NCBI RefSeq assembly: GCF_001643375.1
Contig: NZ_LSHB01000003.1
Coordinates: forward strand, 34,568-98,567
Length of the DNA: 64,000 bases
From: Chryseobacterium sp. FP211-J200
GTDB lineage: Bacteria; Bacteroidota; Bacteroidia; Flavobacteriales; Weeksellaceae
Direction of reading: 5' to 3'
Positions 52,606 to 62,356 of the stretch are shown piece after piece. Made by a program: the position numbers and the translations under genes. The notes below the pieces were generated by a model. That model searched no databases and was not told where the DNA came from. It was given only the letters and a program-made list of their open reading frames with translations. Numbering within the stretch: the stretch's first letter is position 1; each line of letters begins with the position of its first letter.

Positions 52606-54630
52606 TTACCAGATCTTCACTCTTTCTTCTGGTTTTTTGTAAAGCTTGTCGCCTTGTTTTACGTCAAATGCTTTGTAGAAAGCTTCCGTGTTTACCAATG
52701 GTCCAAAACTTCTGAAAAGTCCTGGAGAGTGCGGATCGGTCTTTACTTGGTTGGTCATGAACTTCTCGGTAGAAAGCGTTCTCCAAACGGTTGCCCAACT
52801 AAGGAAGAATCTCTGGTCTGGTGTATAGCCATCAATTTTTCCAGGATTTCCTTTATCTTTCAGGTACATTTGTAATGCATCGTAAGCGATATTGACACCA
52901 CCTAGATCGGCAATATTCTCTCCATTGGTAAAAGTTCCGTTCACGTGAACATCTTTCACCGGCGAATATGTGTCATACTGAGCTGCAAGACTTTTAGTTG
53001 CTTTCTCGAAGTTGGCCTTGTCCTCGGCAGTCCACCAATCTTTCAGGTTACCATCGCCGTCGAATTGTGCGCCACTATCATCGAAACCGTGTGTCATCTC
53101 ATGGCCAATAACCGCTCCAATTCCTCCAAAATTAACCGCAGCATCAGCATTGGCATTGAAGAAAGGCGGCTGAAGGATTGCAGCAGGGAAAACGATCTCG
53201 TTGTTTACTGGATTATAATAAGCATTCACAGTCTGTGGAGACATTCCCCATTCTGCTTTATCAACTGGCTTTCCAATTTTTTCCAATTCCTTAGCATAAT
53301 GCCAGCTGGAAACGTTTTGAAGGTTACCATAAAGTGTTCCGCCATCTTTTTCAGACTTCAAAGTTAACTTAGAATAATCTTTCCAAGTATCAGGATAAGC
53401 AATCTTAACGGTGAATTTATTTAATTTTTCTAATGCCTTGGTCTTAGTCACAGACGACATCCAAGTCAGTCCGTTGATGTGAACTGCAAAACTTTTCTTA
53501 AGATAATCAACATAAGTCAACATCTGAGCCTTAGCCTCGGGCGTGAAAAATTTCTCTACATAAACTTTTCCAAAAGCTTCTCCCACAACGCCATTGATCA
53601 AACCAAGCGCTCTTTTGTTCAATGCTCTTTGCTCCTGCTGACCTTGCAAATATTTGCTGTAAAAATTGAATTTCATATCATCCAACTTTTGATCTAGGTA
53701 ACCTGCGCTCCCGGAAACAAGATTGAACTTAAGATAATCCTTGATCAAAGGGATATTCTTCTCTGTCAGGAACGTATCCAGATTCTTGTAATATCCAAGC
53801 TCACCGATGATCACTTTATCAGTCTTGACACCAACTTCTGCCAGATATTTTGGAAGATCAACACTCTTCACCAAAGTTTTTAGCTCCGCCAAAGTCTTAG
53901 GATTGTACTGAAGGTTTGCATCACGGATCTGTTCGTTGGTCAGGTAGGTTTTTGCTATTGTCTTTTCAAAATCTACGATCTGTCCCGCAACCACAGCAGA
54001 ATTCTTGTATCCGATCTCCGTAAGGACCTGAGCCACATACTTTTTGTATTCTTCGATGGTTTCTGTATTCTTCGGAGAATCTTTTTGATAATAATCTCTA
54101 CCCAATCCCAAAGATGCGGAGCCTAGGTAAACGGCATTCATCTTAGAATCCTTCAGGTCGCCATCTACACCCCATTCGTAGAAAGAGTTGTCGCCTCTTT
54201 TGGTAGCATCTATTAGATATTTTTGAAGATCAGAAAGATTTTTGATCCCATCAATTTTTGCAAGATCAGCTTTGATCGGATTCAGACCATCAGTATTACG
54301 CTTATTCATATCCATGTAAGTTTGGTAAAGCGCTTGGATCTTCTGCCCTTCGGAACCGTTTTCGAATTTTTCTTTTAGGATATTATCCAAAAGTCCCAAT
54401 GAATTCATATCAGTAGTCTCTCTCAATTGCGTGAAAGAACCCCAGCTCGGCTTGTCGGCAGGGATCTTGGCAGTCTTCATCCAAGTACCGTTGACATAAT
54501 TATAAAAATCATCTTGCGGACGAACGGAAGTGTCCATATAAGTCAATTCCAAAGCGTTTTGTTTGGATTGGGCAGAAACAGTGCTTACCAAAGAAGCTAA
54601 CATTAATGCTGTAAGTGAGATCTTTTTCAT
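52606..54630 (-). CDS. M13-family zinc metallopeptidase (neprilysin/PepO-like)
   Basis: A 674-residue exported endopeptidase. Signal peptide 1-20 (ends VSAQ). The N-terminal M13 domain starts with the usual RPQDDFYNYVNGTWMKT, and the C-terminal catalytic domain has NAYYNPVNNEIVFPAAILQP, the zinc motif HEMTH (about residue 509) in VIGHEMTHGFDDSGAQFD, and ENIADLGGVNIAYDAL with the third zinc ligand. It ends CX-less with KPEERVKIW, unlike the CXXW ending of mammalian members. It would digest peptides in the periplasm or outside. Single gene with its own terminator. Confidence 0.95.
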   Translation of the reverse strand: MKKISLTALMLASLVSTVSAQSKQNALELTYMDTSVRPQDDFYNYVNGTWMKTAKIPADKPSWGSFTQLRETTDMNSLGLLDNILKEKFENGSEGQKIQALYQTYMDMNKRNTDGLNPIKADLAKIDGIKNLSDLQKYLIDATKRGDNSFYEWGVDGDLKDSKMNAVYLGSASLGLGRDYYQKDSPKNTETIEEYKKYVAQVLTEIGYKNSAVVAGQIVDFEKTIAKTYLTNEQIRDANLQYNPKTLAELKTLVKSVDLPKYLAEVGVKTDKVIIGELGYYKNLDTFLTEKNIPLIKDYLKFNLVSGSAGYLDQKLDDMKFNFYSKYLQGQQEQRALNKRALGLINGVVGEAFGKVYVEKFFTPEAKAQMLTYVDYLKKSFAVHINGLTWMSSVTKTKALEKLNKFTVKIAYPDTWKDYSKLTLKSEKDGGTLYGNLQNVSSWHYAKELEKIGKPVDKAEWGMSPQTVNAYYNPVNNEIVFPAAILQPPFFNANADAAVNFGGIGAVIGHEMTHGFDDSGAQFDGDGNLKDWWTAEDKANFEKATKSLAAQYDTYSPVKDVHVNGTFTNGENIADLGGVNIAYDALQMYLKDKGNPGKIDGYTPDQRFFLSWATVWRTLSTEKFMTNQVKTDPHSPGLFRSFGPLVNTEAFYKAFDVKQGDKLYKKPEERVKIW

Positions 54631-54880
54631 TTCTTGATAAAAATATTTGTTCTATATGTAGTTTTAAAGCGGAATTTGTTACAATCTTGCCCTAGAATTT
54701 TCAAAAACCTAAAATTAAGACTTATCAGCCGAAAAACTTCTATAACTCACTTACAATTAATACATTAATCACTATATCAATTTCAATGGTTTTATTAATT
54801 GAATTAATTTTTTCAGTAAATAGGATTTTAATGGATAGAATGATATTTTTACACATCAATTGATCACAATTCCTACACAA

Positions 54881-56491
54881 ATGCATCACAATCTATTATT
54901 GATATTGGCTTTACTATTCTCGGTCTTCATGATGGTAATGGTAGCCCGGAAAATGAAGATCGCTTATCCCATATTCTTGGTCATTGCAGGATTAGCGATC
55001 AGTTTACTTCCCGGAATCCCAGAAATAGAACTAGACCCGGAACTGGTCTTTCTGATCTTCCTTCCACCATTATTATACGAAGCCGCCTGGTACACCTCGT
55101 GGAATGACTTCTGGAAATGGAAAAGGCCCATCGCTCTCTTGGCTTTCGGGTTGGTTTTCGCCACCTCTGTGATCATCGCCTACCTTTCTCAGGCCATGAT
55201 TCCCGGTTTTACTTTAGCCTTGGGATTTTTGCTTGGCGGAATCATTTCACCGCCCGATGCAGTGGCTGCCAATACAGTTTTGAAAGGATTACCAGTTCCG
55301 AAGCGTATCGTGAGCATACTGGAAGGTGAAAGTTTGGTAAATGATGCTTCATCTTTGATCGTTTTCCGATTTGCTTTAGCAGCAATTCTGACGGGCAGTT
55401 TCTCTATGCACGAGGCTGTGGGACAATTCTTTTTGGTTGCCGGAATGGGAATCGTTTGCGGTATAGTAGGTGGTGGAATCATGTATCTCATCCACCGTTT
55501 TCTCCCGACAACCTCAGCGATGGATGCAGCACTGACGATAATGACGCCTTACATTTTATATCTTGGTGCAGAGCAGTTTCATTTCTCCGGAGTGATGGCT
55601 GTTGTGACAGGTGGACTTTTCATCTCCTATCGTTCTCATGAGATCTTCAAAAACGGAAATACGCGTGTCAATATGATCGGTGTCTGGACAACGGTAATTT
55701 TTGTGATGAATGCCATGGTCTTCATCTTAATTGGACTGTCTTTGCCCTCCATTATTCATGGCTTGGAAGAAGCGTCATTAATTCAAGGGATCAAATATGG
55801 TGTGATCATCAGCGTAGTCGTAATCGCCATCCGCTTTTTATGGATCTATCCTGCGGCGTTTGTTCCGAGATGGCTTTTCAAATCGGTAAGAAAAGAGCAG
55901 CATCCTGGTTGGAAAGGACCGCTCGTGATCGGTTGGGCAGGCATGCGTGGTGTGGTTTCTTTGGCAACAGCACTTTCGATTCCATTTTTGATGCCGGATG
56001 GTTCGCCATTTCCACACCGTAATTTGATCTTGTTCATTACCTTTATTGTGATCTTCATTACTTTGGTTGTGCAAGGTCTGTCTTTGCCTTTCATTGTCAA
56101 AAAGCTTAATATGCCAGCAATGGACGTCGTTCTGCCACAGGAGCAGCAGGAAGCGCAAATCCAAATTAGACTAAACAGATTGGCACTGAATCACATTAAT
56201 ACCAATTACAGTGATGACCTACAGCGCAGCAATCTTCTCAAAAATTACCGCATGCAGATCTCATTGGAAACAGAGAACACAGAAAATCAGCTTGATCTGA
56301 TGGAATGCAACAATTGTACGACCCAAGAAATCGATAATTTCGAAACAATACTGAAGGAGATCTATGATAAACAAAGAGTAGAGATCTTCCAGATGAGAAA
56401 AGAAAAATATTATGAAGACGAGGAGATCAGAAAAGCTGAGCTTCAACTCGACTTGAACGATCTAAAGATCAATCCGGATTTTCATTCATAA
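54881..56491 (+). CDS. CPA1-family Na+/H+ (or K+/H+) antiporter
   Basis: A 536-residue inner-membrane transporter with about 12 hydrophobic segments. The CPA1 signature is EGESLVNDASSLIVFRFALA with the transport-site Asn-Asp pair, and GGIISPPDAVAANTVLKGLP precedes it. After the membrane domain (about residues 1-410) there is a cytoplasmic tail of about 125 residues rich in Glu, Gln and Asn, which may regulate it. The start is set at the ATG of MHHNLLLILALLF; an in-frame TTG seven codons upstream is less likely. It keeps cytoplasmic pH and cation levels; which cation is not decidable here. Confidence 0.93.
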   Translation: MHHNLLLILALLFSVFMMVMVARKMKIAYPIFLVIAGLAISLLPGIPEIELDPELVFLIFLPPLLYEAAWYTSWNDFWKWKRPIALLAFGLVFATSVIIAYLSQAMIPGFTLALGFLLGGIISPPDAVAANTVLKGLPVPKRIVSILEGESLVNDASSLIVFRFALAAILTGSFSMHEAVGQFFLVAGMGIVCGIVGGGIMYLIHRFLPTTSAMDAALTIMTPYILYLGAEQFHFSGVMAVVTGGLFISYRSHEIFKNGNTRVNMIGVWTTVIFVMNAMVFILIGLSLPSIIHGLEEASLIQGIKYGVIISVVVIAIRFLWIYPAAFVPRWLFKSVRKEQHPGWKGPLVIGWAGMRGVVSLATALSIPFLMPDGSPFPHRNLILFITFIVIFITLVVQGLSLPFIVKKLNMPAMDVVLPQEQQEAQIQIRLNRLALNHINTNYSDDLQRSNLLKNYRMQISLETENTENQLDLMECNNCTTQEIDNFETILKEIYDKQRVEIFQMRKEKYYEDEEIRKAELQLDLNDLKINPDFHS

Positions 56492-56497
56492 AAATTA

Positions 56498-56530
56498 AAA
56501 AAACTCTTCGTTAATCGGGAAGAGTTTTTT
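56498..56530 (+). terminator. Bidirectional terminator between the antiporter and the signalling operon
   Basis: AAAAACTCTTC and GAAGAGTTTTTT form a stem around a 9-base loop; it ends two convergent transcripts. Confidence 0.85.
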
Positions 56531-56562
56531 AGTTGTCAGTTATAGAAGTTGAGAAATCAGAA

Positions 56563-56925
56563 TTATTTCAAATTCATATAATGCGCCACTTTCTCTTCCA
56601 GATCTTCCAGATTAAAAGGTTTCGCCACATAATCATCTGCTTGTGCACTTTCTGCCAACGCTGCAATATCATTGTTTGCAGTGACATAAATGACAGGAAT
56701 ATCTTTGAATTCCTCGTGACTTTTCAGAAGTTTTGTAGCTTCTACACCTCCAATATTCGGGATCCAATTGTCCATCAGGATCACATCTGGACGGACCTTT
56801 GCAACTTTCTCTATGATGTCGTGCGATGTCTCGGAAATCTCCACCTTGTATCCATTTTCTTCAAAAATGATACTGATGACCTCGAGGATACTTGCATCGT
56901 CGTCAAAAATTAAAATCTTATTCAT
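56563..56925 (-). CDS. Single-domain response regulator (receiver only), last gene of the signalling operon
   Basis: A 120-residue CheY-like receiver without an output domain. The acidic cluster is FDDD (residues 7-10), the phosphorylation site is Asp52 in VILMDNWIP, the switch Thr is in IYVTAN and the conserved Lys in YVAKPF. It probably acts by protein binding or as a phosphate relay partner of the kinases encoded upstream. It starts 17 bases after cheB. Confidence 0.93.
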   Translation of the reverse strand: MNKILIFDDDASILEVISIIFEENGYKVEISETSHDIIEKVAKVRPDVILMDNWIPNIGGVEATKLLKSHEEFKDIPVIYVTANNDIAALAESAQADDYVAKPFNLEDLEEKVAHYMNLK

Positions 56926-56942
56926 TAGGTATATATAGTTAG

Positions 56943-57518
56943 TTATTTTAATTGATTAATATAATTTGCCAGTTCATCAGGCTTTATAATAAGATCATAT
57001 TCCACATTTTGGATGGCTTGCCTTGGCATATAATCCACGTCGGCCGTTTCCGGGTCCTGGATCCACACTTTGCCTTGATTTTTCTTGATGTATTTCAAAC
57101 CTTCCACACCATCGGCATTTGCCCCAGATAAGAGAACACCAACAACGCTTTGTCCAAAGATCTCTGAAGCCGACCTGAAAGTGACATCGATAGAAGGTCT
57201 GGAATAATTCATTTTTTCTGAACTGTCCAGTGAGACAGTCTTTCTATTTTCGAACAATAGATGGTAATCTGAAGGGACGATATAAATTTTATTGTTATCG
57301 ATCTCTGTTTTGTCTTCGATCTCAATCACTTGAATGTTAGAAAACTGTTGTAACAAATTCGGTAGAATACTTGCAGCCTGTGCTTTGCGGTGAAGCACCA
57401 ACAGAATGGGAAAACTTAGATCAGCATTCAAATTCTTGACCATTTCCAGAATGACCTGCAAACTACCTGCAGATCCTCCGATCACGACCAATCCTGTCTT
57501 AGCATCTCTTATCTCCAT
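56943..57518 (-). CDS. CheB-type protein-glutamate methylesterase without receiver domain
   Basis: A 191-residue protein consisting only of the CheB catalytic domain. The triad is Ser16 (VIGGSAGS), His43 (LVLHRKAQAA) and Asp136 (LLSGANADGVEG). In chemotaxis CheB removes methyl groups from receptor glutamates, and its receiver normally controls it; here the receiver is missing, and two separate single-domain receivers are encoded in the same operon. It lies 5 bases after the CheR gene. No chemoreceptor is in the window, so the substrate is uncertain. Confidence 0.92.
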   Translation of the reverse strand: MEIRDAKTGLVVIGGSAGSLQVILEMVKNLNADLSFPILLVLHRKAQAASILPNLLQQFSNIQVIEIEDKTEIDNNKIYIVPSDYHLLFENRKTVSLDSSEKMNYSRPSIDVTFRSASEIFGQSVVGVLLSGANADGVEGLKYIKKNQGKVWIQDPETADVDYMPRQAIQNVEYDLIIKPDELANYINQLK

Positions 57519-57523
57519 GTTTT

Positions 57524-58354
57524 CTAGTTATGATCCACTTTTCTCCATATCTTTTGACTATCGATCTGATGATAGAATTTACTCAAATTCGAAAAACGCA
57601 ACGTTTCCTTGGAACCTAAAGCCAAGTAACCCAGATTCTCCAGACTTGCATCAAAAAGACCGAATACGCGCTCCTGCAATTCTCTATCAAAATAGATCAA
57701 CACATTGCGACAGATGACCAATTGGAAACTATTGAATGAACTATCCGAAACCAAATTGTGTGTGGACAATATCAATTTTTCCTGAAGGCTTTTGTCAAAT
57801 TTTGCCCCATCATAGTTCGCTGTGTAGTAATCCGAGAAATCCTTTTTCCCTCCAGAAAGCATGTAGTTTTCCGAATACGTTTTCATCTGATGCATCGGGA
57901 AAACGCCAGCTCGGGCAGTTTCCAAAACCGAAGGATTGATATCTGTTCCATAGATGAGACATTTGTGATAAAGTCCAGCTTCCTTCAACAAAATTGCAAT
58001 CGAGTAAGCTTCTTCTCCTGTAGAGCAACCAGCCACCCAGATCCTGATCAAAGGAAAAGTTCCTAACTGAGGCAAAATATCCTCCCGAAGTGATTTGAAA
58101 AACAGTGGATCGCGAAACATCTCGGTCACGTTCACCGTGATCTCCTCGATAAAATGTTTGAAATAATCTGGCTCATTCAAAACCTGATAGCGCAGCTCAG
58201 CATAACTGGTAAATCTGTCTATCATGCATATCCGATTGATCCTTCTGGTGAAAGATGCCCGGCTGTAGAGAGAAAAGTCATAACCGTAAGATTCGTAGAT
58301 ATCCTTTATCAGGTGTTCTATTTCGTTATCTTTTACGATACTTGGTTCCAGCAT
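57524..58354 (-). CDS. CheR-type protein-glutamate methyltransferase
   Basis: A 276-residue S-adenosylmethionine-dependent methyltransferase. The N-terminal CheR helical domain is followed by the SAM-binding motif RIWVAGCSTGEEAYSIAILL, then YGTDINPSVLETARAG and VICRNVLIYFD, all typical. NVTEMFRDPLFF is the family's substrate-side motif. Its ATG shares one base with the TAA stop of the upstream receiver gene (TAATG), indicating translational coupling. It pairs functionally with the CheB encoded next. Confidence 0.95.
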   Translation of the reverse strand: MLEPSIVKDNEIEHLIKDIYESYGYDFSLYSRASFTRRINRICMIDRFTSYAELRYQVLNEPDYFKHFIEEITVNVTEMFRDPLFFKSLREDILPQLGTFPLIRIWVAGCSTGEEAYSIAILLKEAGLYHKCLIYGTDINPSVLETARAGVFPMHQMKTYSENYMLSGGKKDFSDYYTANYDGAKFDKSLQEKLILSTHNLVSDSSFNSFQLVICRNVLIYFDRELQERVFGLFDASLENLGYLALGSKETLRFSNLSKFYHQIDSQKIWRKVDHN

Positions 58355-58719
58355 TAGCAGTGTTTTTCTATAGCATTAAGTAACAGATCGACGTCTATTG
58401 GTTTTTTAATATAATCTTGTGCGCCCGCTTCCAGGCATTTCTGCCGATCATCGTCCATCGCTTGTGCAGTGACAGCAATGATTGGCATCTTGCTTATTTC
58501 CGGTGTATTTCTTATTATTTTAATAGCCTCATATCCATCTATTTCCGGCATCATCATATCCATCAATACGACACAGAAATCCTGATCTTCCTTCAAAATC
58601 CGGATGGCCTCATGTGCCATCATGCAACTTTCAAGTTGGTATTTGCGGGCTTTCAGGGTCAATCTCAAGGCAAAAATATTATTAGGATCATCATCCACGA
58701 TCAAAATCTTTTTACTCAT
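58354..58719 (-). CDS. Single-domain response regulator (receiver only) between the hybrid kinase and CheR
   Basis: A 121-residue receiver. Acidic pair VDDD (8-11), phosphorylation site Asp54 in VVLMDMMMPE, the Thr in IAVTAQAMDD and Lys in YIKKPIDVD. It is closely similar to the third receiver of the hybrid kinase encoded 18 bases upstream (both have LMDMMMPE.DGYE and IIAVTA), so one may derive from the other. Likely a diffusible phosphate acceptor. Confidence 0.94.
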   Translation of the reverse strand: MSKKILIVDDDPNNIFALRLTLKARKYQLESCMMAHEAIRILKEDQDFCVVLMDMMMPEIDGYEAIKIIRNTPEISKMPIIAVTAQAMDDDRQKCLEAGAQDYIKKPIDVDLLLNAIEKHC

Positions 58720-58737
58720 AAAAAATTCAAACAGTTT

Positions 58738-61700
58738 TTAATTTTCATATAACCAAACACGCAACAAAGATAGCAATTGATCGATATCCACAGGTTTTGT
58801 GATATAATCTGACGCACCAGCCTGCAGACATTTGTCCCGATCACCGATCATCGATTTTGCAGTGACCGCAATGATAGGCAATTTTTTGTAAGCTGGCATC
58901 TTCCTGATTTCCTGGATCGTCTCGTAACCATCCATTTCTGGCATCATCATATCCATCAGGACCACATCGATATCAGGATTTTGTTTGATCTGTTCGAGCG
59001 CCTGCTTGCCATCCATCGCCAAGACGACTTCTACCTTGTACTTTTCTAAAGCTTTGGAAAGCGAGAAAATATTACGAACATCATCATCTGTCACTAATAT
59101 CTTTTTGCCACTCAAGACCTCTGTCAATGATCCTAAAGTTTTGTTTCTAATGATCTCTACAGAACTATTTTTTTCCTCGACCAAATGTAAGAACAATCCG
59201 ACCTCATCTAAAATCCTCTGGTAAGAATGAGCCGTTTTCACGACTATAGAATCAGCATATTGCTTGATCTTAAGTTCTTCTGACTTGGATAGATTGCGTT
59301 CGGTAAAAATAATGATTGGTAAGTTTTCCAGACCTTCGTAAGTTTTTATCGATTCTATAATTTGATAACCGTTTCCTCTTGCCGGACCGATGTCCAAAAT
59401 CACGCAATCTACTTTATCGGAGGTCAATGCTTTCACACTGTCTTCCAAGTTATCCTCAACGGACAAGGAAATATTGAAGTTGCTCAAGAAGTATGACAAT
59501 GCATTGGCATGTCTCGCATTTTCTTCCACGATCAATACTTTTTGAGGTGAACGTTTCAATGCTTCCTCAATTTTTTTGAAGATCTCCGTCATCTGTTCCA
59601 TCGCCACCGGTTTATTAATAAAATCGATAGCACCTTTCATTAGACTCTGTTGTCTCACGTGCAATGAGGACATCATATGAACAGGAATTGGCTTAGTTTG
59701 AGGATTAGCTTTCAACTCGTCCATCACTTGCCAACCATCTTTCACAGGAAGCTGAATATCCAGCAAAATAGCCGCCGGGCGATATTGTAACGCCGCAGAA
59801 ATTGCATGATCGCCTCTCACGGCCACGATTCCTTTATAATCTTGACGCCTCGCATACTTCAACAATGCCTTGGCAAAATTGGTATCATCCTCTACAATGA
59901 GGATCACTTTATCATCATTCTCAATATTGTCTCGGTCATCTGGAACATCTTCAGGAATTTGCAGATCATTGATCGGCGTTGCAATCCCATATTCATTAAA
60001 ATCGATGATGCTTTTCACTTCCTCTACCTCTTCTTCTCGAATAACCTGATCTAAGACCTCATCTTTCTGAAGTTTGTTTATTTTTGATTTTTCATCTTTT
60101 GGAATGATGAGACTGAACTCACTCCCTTCATTCACTTCACTTTCCAGAACCAACTCGCCACCCAGCAATTTTGCGATCTCGCGGCTGATGGACAACCCCA
60201 AACCAGTTCCGCCGAACTTACGTTGTGTAGAACCATCCGCTTGCTGGAAAGCTTCGAAGATGACCATCTGCTTATCTTCCGGAATTCCTATGCCTTTATC
60301 TTTGACAGAGAAAATAACGAAATCTTCGTTCTTAGGATCTTGTTTGATGCTCAGATCCACGCTTCCTTCTTTTGTAAATTTGATGGCATTTGACAAAAGA
60401 TTTCTCAGAACTTGATCCAGACGCAAACGGTCTGTTTCGATAGTTTTCGCCAGATCATTTTCGATATTGATATTAAAGTCGATACCTTTGTTTTTGGCTA
60501 TTGGCCCCATCAGATTTTTAAGGTCTTTCAACACATTATCCAAAGCAACTTCTTCGTATTCAAGGGACATTTTCCCGGATTCTATCTTGGCAAGATCTAA
60601 TATTTCATCAATCAATGTCAATAAGCTTGTTCCGGAACTTTGGATCACTTTTGCAGATTCTATCTGATCTTCGTTTAGATTATCATCCGAATTTTCTGCC
60701 ATCAATCTAGACAAGAGTAAAATTGAGTTCAGCGGTGTTCTCAACTCATGAGACATATTGGCTAGGAATTCTGATTTGTATTTGGTACTCAATTCAAGTT
60801 CTTCAGCTTTTTTCTGAATTTCTGAATTTCGTTCGGCAATCAAATGGTTTTTTTCTTCCAATAGTTTGGAGCGCTCTTCCAATTCTGTATTGGTCTGCAT
60901 CAATTCTTCCTGCTGTACTTTCAATTCCTCTTCGGAGGCTTGAAGTTTTTGGGTCTGCGCTTCCAGTTCGGTATTCAGGTTTTCCAATTCGGAATGCTGA
61001 ACCTGTAATTCTTCAGATTGTGCCTGAGTTTCCTCCAGCAATCTTTGCTCCTTTTCACGGCCTTTCGCAGCATTGAGTGCGATGGCAATGTTCCTGCTGC
61101 TCTCTACGAAATATTCGATCTGGTCTTGGTCATAATTCACCGTTGAACTCAGTTCCAAGATCCCGATACTTTCGTTACTCAAAATAATTGGAACCAGTAT
61201 GATAGCGTTGATCTTGATCTTACCGCTTGCGAAGGAAATCGCAAAATCATTTTCATCAAGGTCATTATAGACCTTCGGCGATTTTTGAATAAAAGCCTGC
61301 CCTACCATTCCTTCTCCAATTTCGAAGGAGTGCTTCATGTTATTCTCCAACCCGTAAGCTGTAGTAAGCCTTAATTTCCCTTCGTCCACCAGATAAACTG
61401 CTCCATTGGTACAGTTTCCATATTCTATCAATTGATTAAGAGAATCTATGGTGACCTGACTTACAGATTTGTTTCCTACAAGCGCTTCATTGATCAATGC
61501 CAGACCTTTCTGATGCCAATCGCTTTTGTTGAGCTTATCAAAAGATTCTTTGAGGGAATCTGTCATATGATTCAGTGAATCCACGAGGTCGCCTAGGTCG
61601 CCGTCATAATCGTCTACCACTTTCACGCTGTAGTCGCCATTGGAAACTCTATTGGCAACCTGCTGGATCACATTGACCCTGTTGGAGATCTCAAAGTCTT

Positions 61701-62352
61701 TTGCTATCAGTTCTTTTTCAAGCTTGTCTCTTCTAAGCAGGTCATTTCTAAGTTTCACATAGAAAAATATTGTAACGCCAATGGCTGCAAGTGCGGAGAA
61801 CAAAATAAAAAGAACGGTAGTATTGGATGAGTCGTTCAGATCTTTGCTCTTTTTAGACAGTTGAGATTCTTCAAATTGAACAAAATTATGGACCAGAATT
61901 CTACATTTGTCCATATAAACTTTACTCAGCATCATTTGATCTTGAGTCATTGCAATTCCGTTGCGCTTATTCTGAACAAACTGTTTCAGATTGCTCATAT
62001 TCCCGTCGACATTCTGCTCTAGACCTCTCAGACGTTCAATCTGTCCTGTGTTATCAAGATCTAATGATTTGGCAAGTTCTATTGCTTTGGAATATTCATT
62101 GAGGCTCCGGTTGTAAGGCTCCAAGAAATCTTCTTTCCCCGTCAGCTGAAAACCCCTGTTTCCAGTTTCAGCATCCAAAAGCGCGATCAAAACATCCTTC
62201 ACAGCGGTCATAGCCTTTCTGCTTTTGGAGACATTTTCACGATGTTCCATTTGTTTTTGGATGCTCCAATAAGATGCTATAGAACTTGCAATTAATATGA
62301 ATAAAGAAAATCCGATCCCGAACTGTAGATTTCTTATAACTTTTTTCGGCAT
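58738..62352 (-). CDS. Hybrid histidine kinase: CHASE3-HAMP-GAF-coiled coil-kinase-three receivers
   Basis: A 1204-residue membrane sensor kinase. TM1 about 9-28, periplasmic CHASE3 domain about 35-175 (LLDAETGNRGFQLTGKEDFL is its signature), TM2 about 178-201, HAMP about 202-270, GAF about 285-430, a Glu/Gln-rich coiled coil about 435-525, HisKA with His535 (ANMSHELRTPLN), HATPase to about 755 (GTGLGLSISREIAK), then three receivers with acceptor sites Asp865, Asp987 and Asp1134. The second receiver is degenerate around its acidic pocket. It lies 4 bases downstream of the other kinase and is the core of the six-gene operon. The signal is unknown. Confidence 0.95.
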   Translation of the reverse strand: MPKKVIRNLQFGIGFSLFILIASSIASYWSIQKQMEHRENVSKSRKAMTAVKDVLIALLDAETGNRGFQLTGKEDFLEPYNRSLNEYSKAIELAKSLDLDNTGQIERLRGLEQNVDGNMSNLKQFVQNKRNGIAMTQDQMMLSKVYMDKCRILVHNFVQFEESQLSKKSKDLNDSSNTTVLFILFSALAAIGVTIFFYVKLRNDLLRRDKLEKELIAKDFEISNRVNVIQQVANRVSNGDYSVKVVDDYDGDLGDLVDSLNHMTDSLKESFDKLNKSDWHQKGLALINEALVGNKSVSQVTIDSLNQLIEYGNCTNGAVYLVDEGKLRLTTAYGLENNMKHSFEIGEGMVGQAFIQKSPKVYNDLDENDFAISFASGKIKINAIILVPIILSNESIGILELSSTVNYDQDQIEYFVESSRNIAIALNAAKGREKEQRLLEETQAQSEELQVQHSELENLNTELEAQTQKLQASEEELKVQQEELMQTNTELEERSKLLEEKNHLIAERNSEIQKKAEELELSTKYKSEFLANMSHELRTPLNSILLLSRLMAENSDDNLNEDQIESAKVIQSSGTSLLTLIDEILDLAKIESGKMSLEYEEVALDNVLKDLKNLMGPIAKNKGIDFNINIENDLAKTIETDRLRLDQVLRNLLSNAIKFTKEGSVDLSIKQDPKNEDFVIFSVKDKGIGIPEDKQMVIFEAFQQADGSTQRKFGGTGLGLSISREIAKLLGGELVLESEVNEGSEFSLIIPKDEKSKINKLQKDEVLDQVIREEEVEEVKSIIDFNEYGIATPINDLQIPEDVPDDRDNIENDDKVILIVEDDTNFAKALLKYARRQDYKGIVAVRGDHAISAALQYRPAAILLDIQLPVKDGWQVMDELKANPQTKPIPVHMMSSLHVRQQSLMKGAIDFINKPVAMEQMTEIFKKIEEALKRSPQKVLIVEENARHANALSYFLSNFNISLSVEDNLEDSVKALTSDKVDCVILDIGPARGNGYQIIESIKTYEGLENLPIIIFTERNLSKSEELKIKQYADSIVVKTAHSYQRILDEVGLFLHLVEEKNSSVEIIRNKTLGSLTEVLSGKKILVTDDDVRNIFSLSKALEKYKVEVVLAMDGKQALEQIKQNPDIDVVLMDMMMPEMDGYETIQEIRKMPAYKKLPIIAVTAKSMIGDRDKCLQAGASDYITKPVDIDQLLSLLRVWLYEN

Positions 62353-62356
62353 AAAA

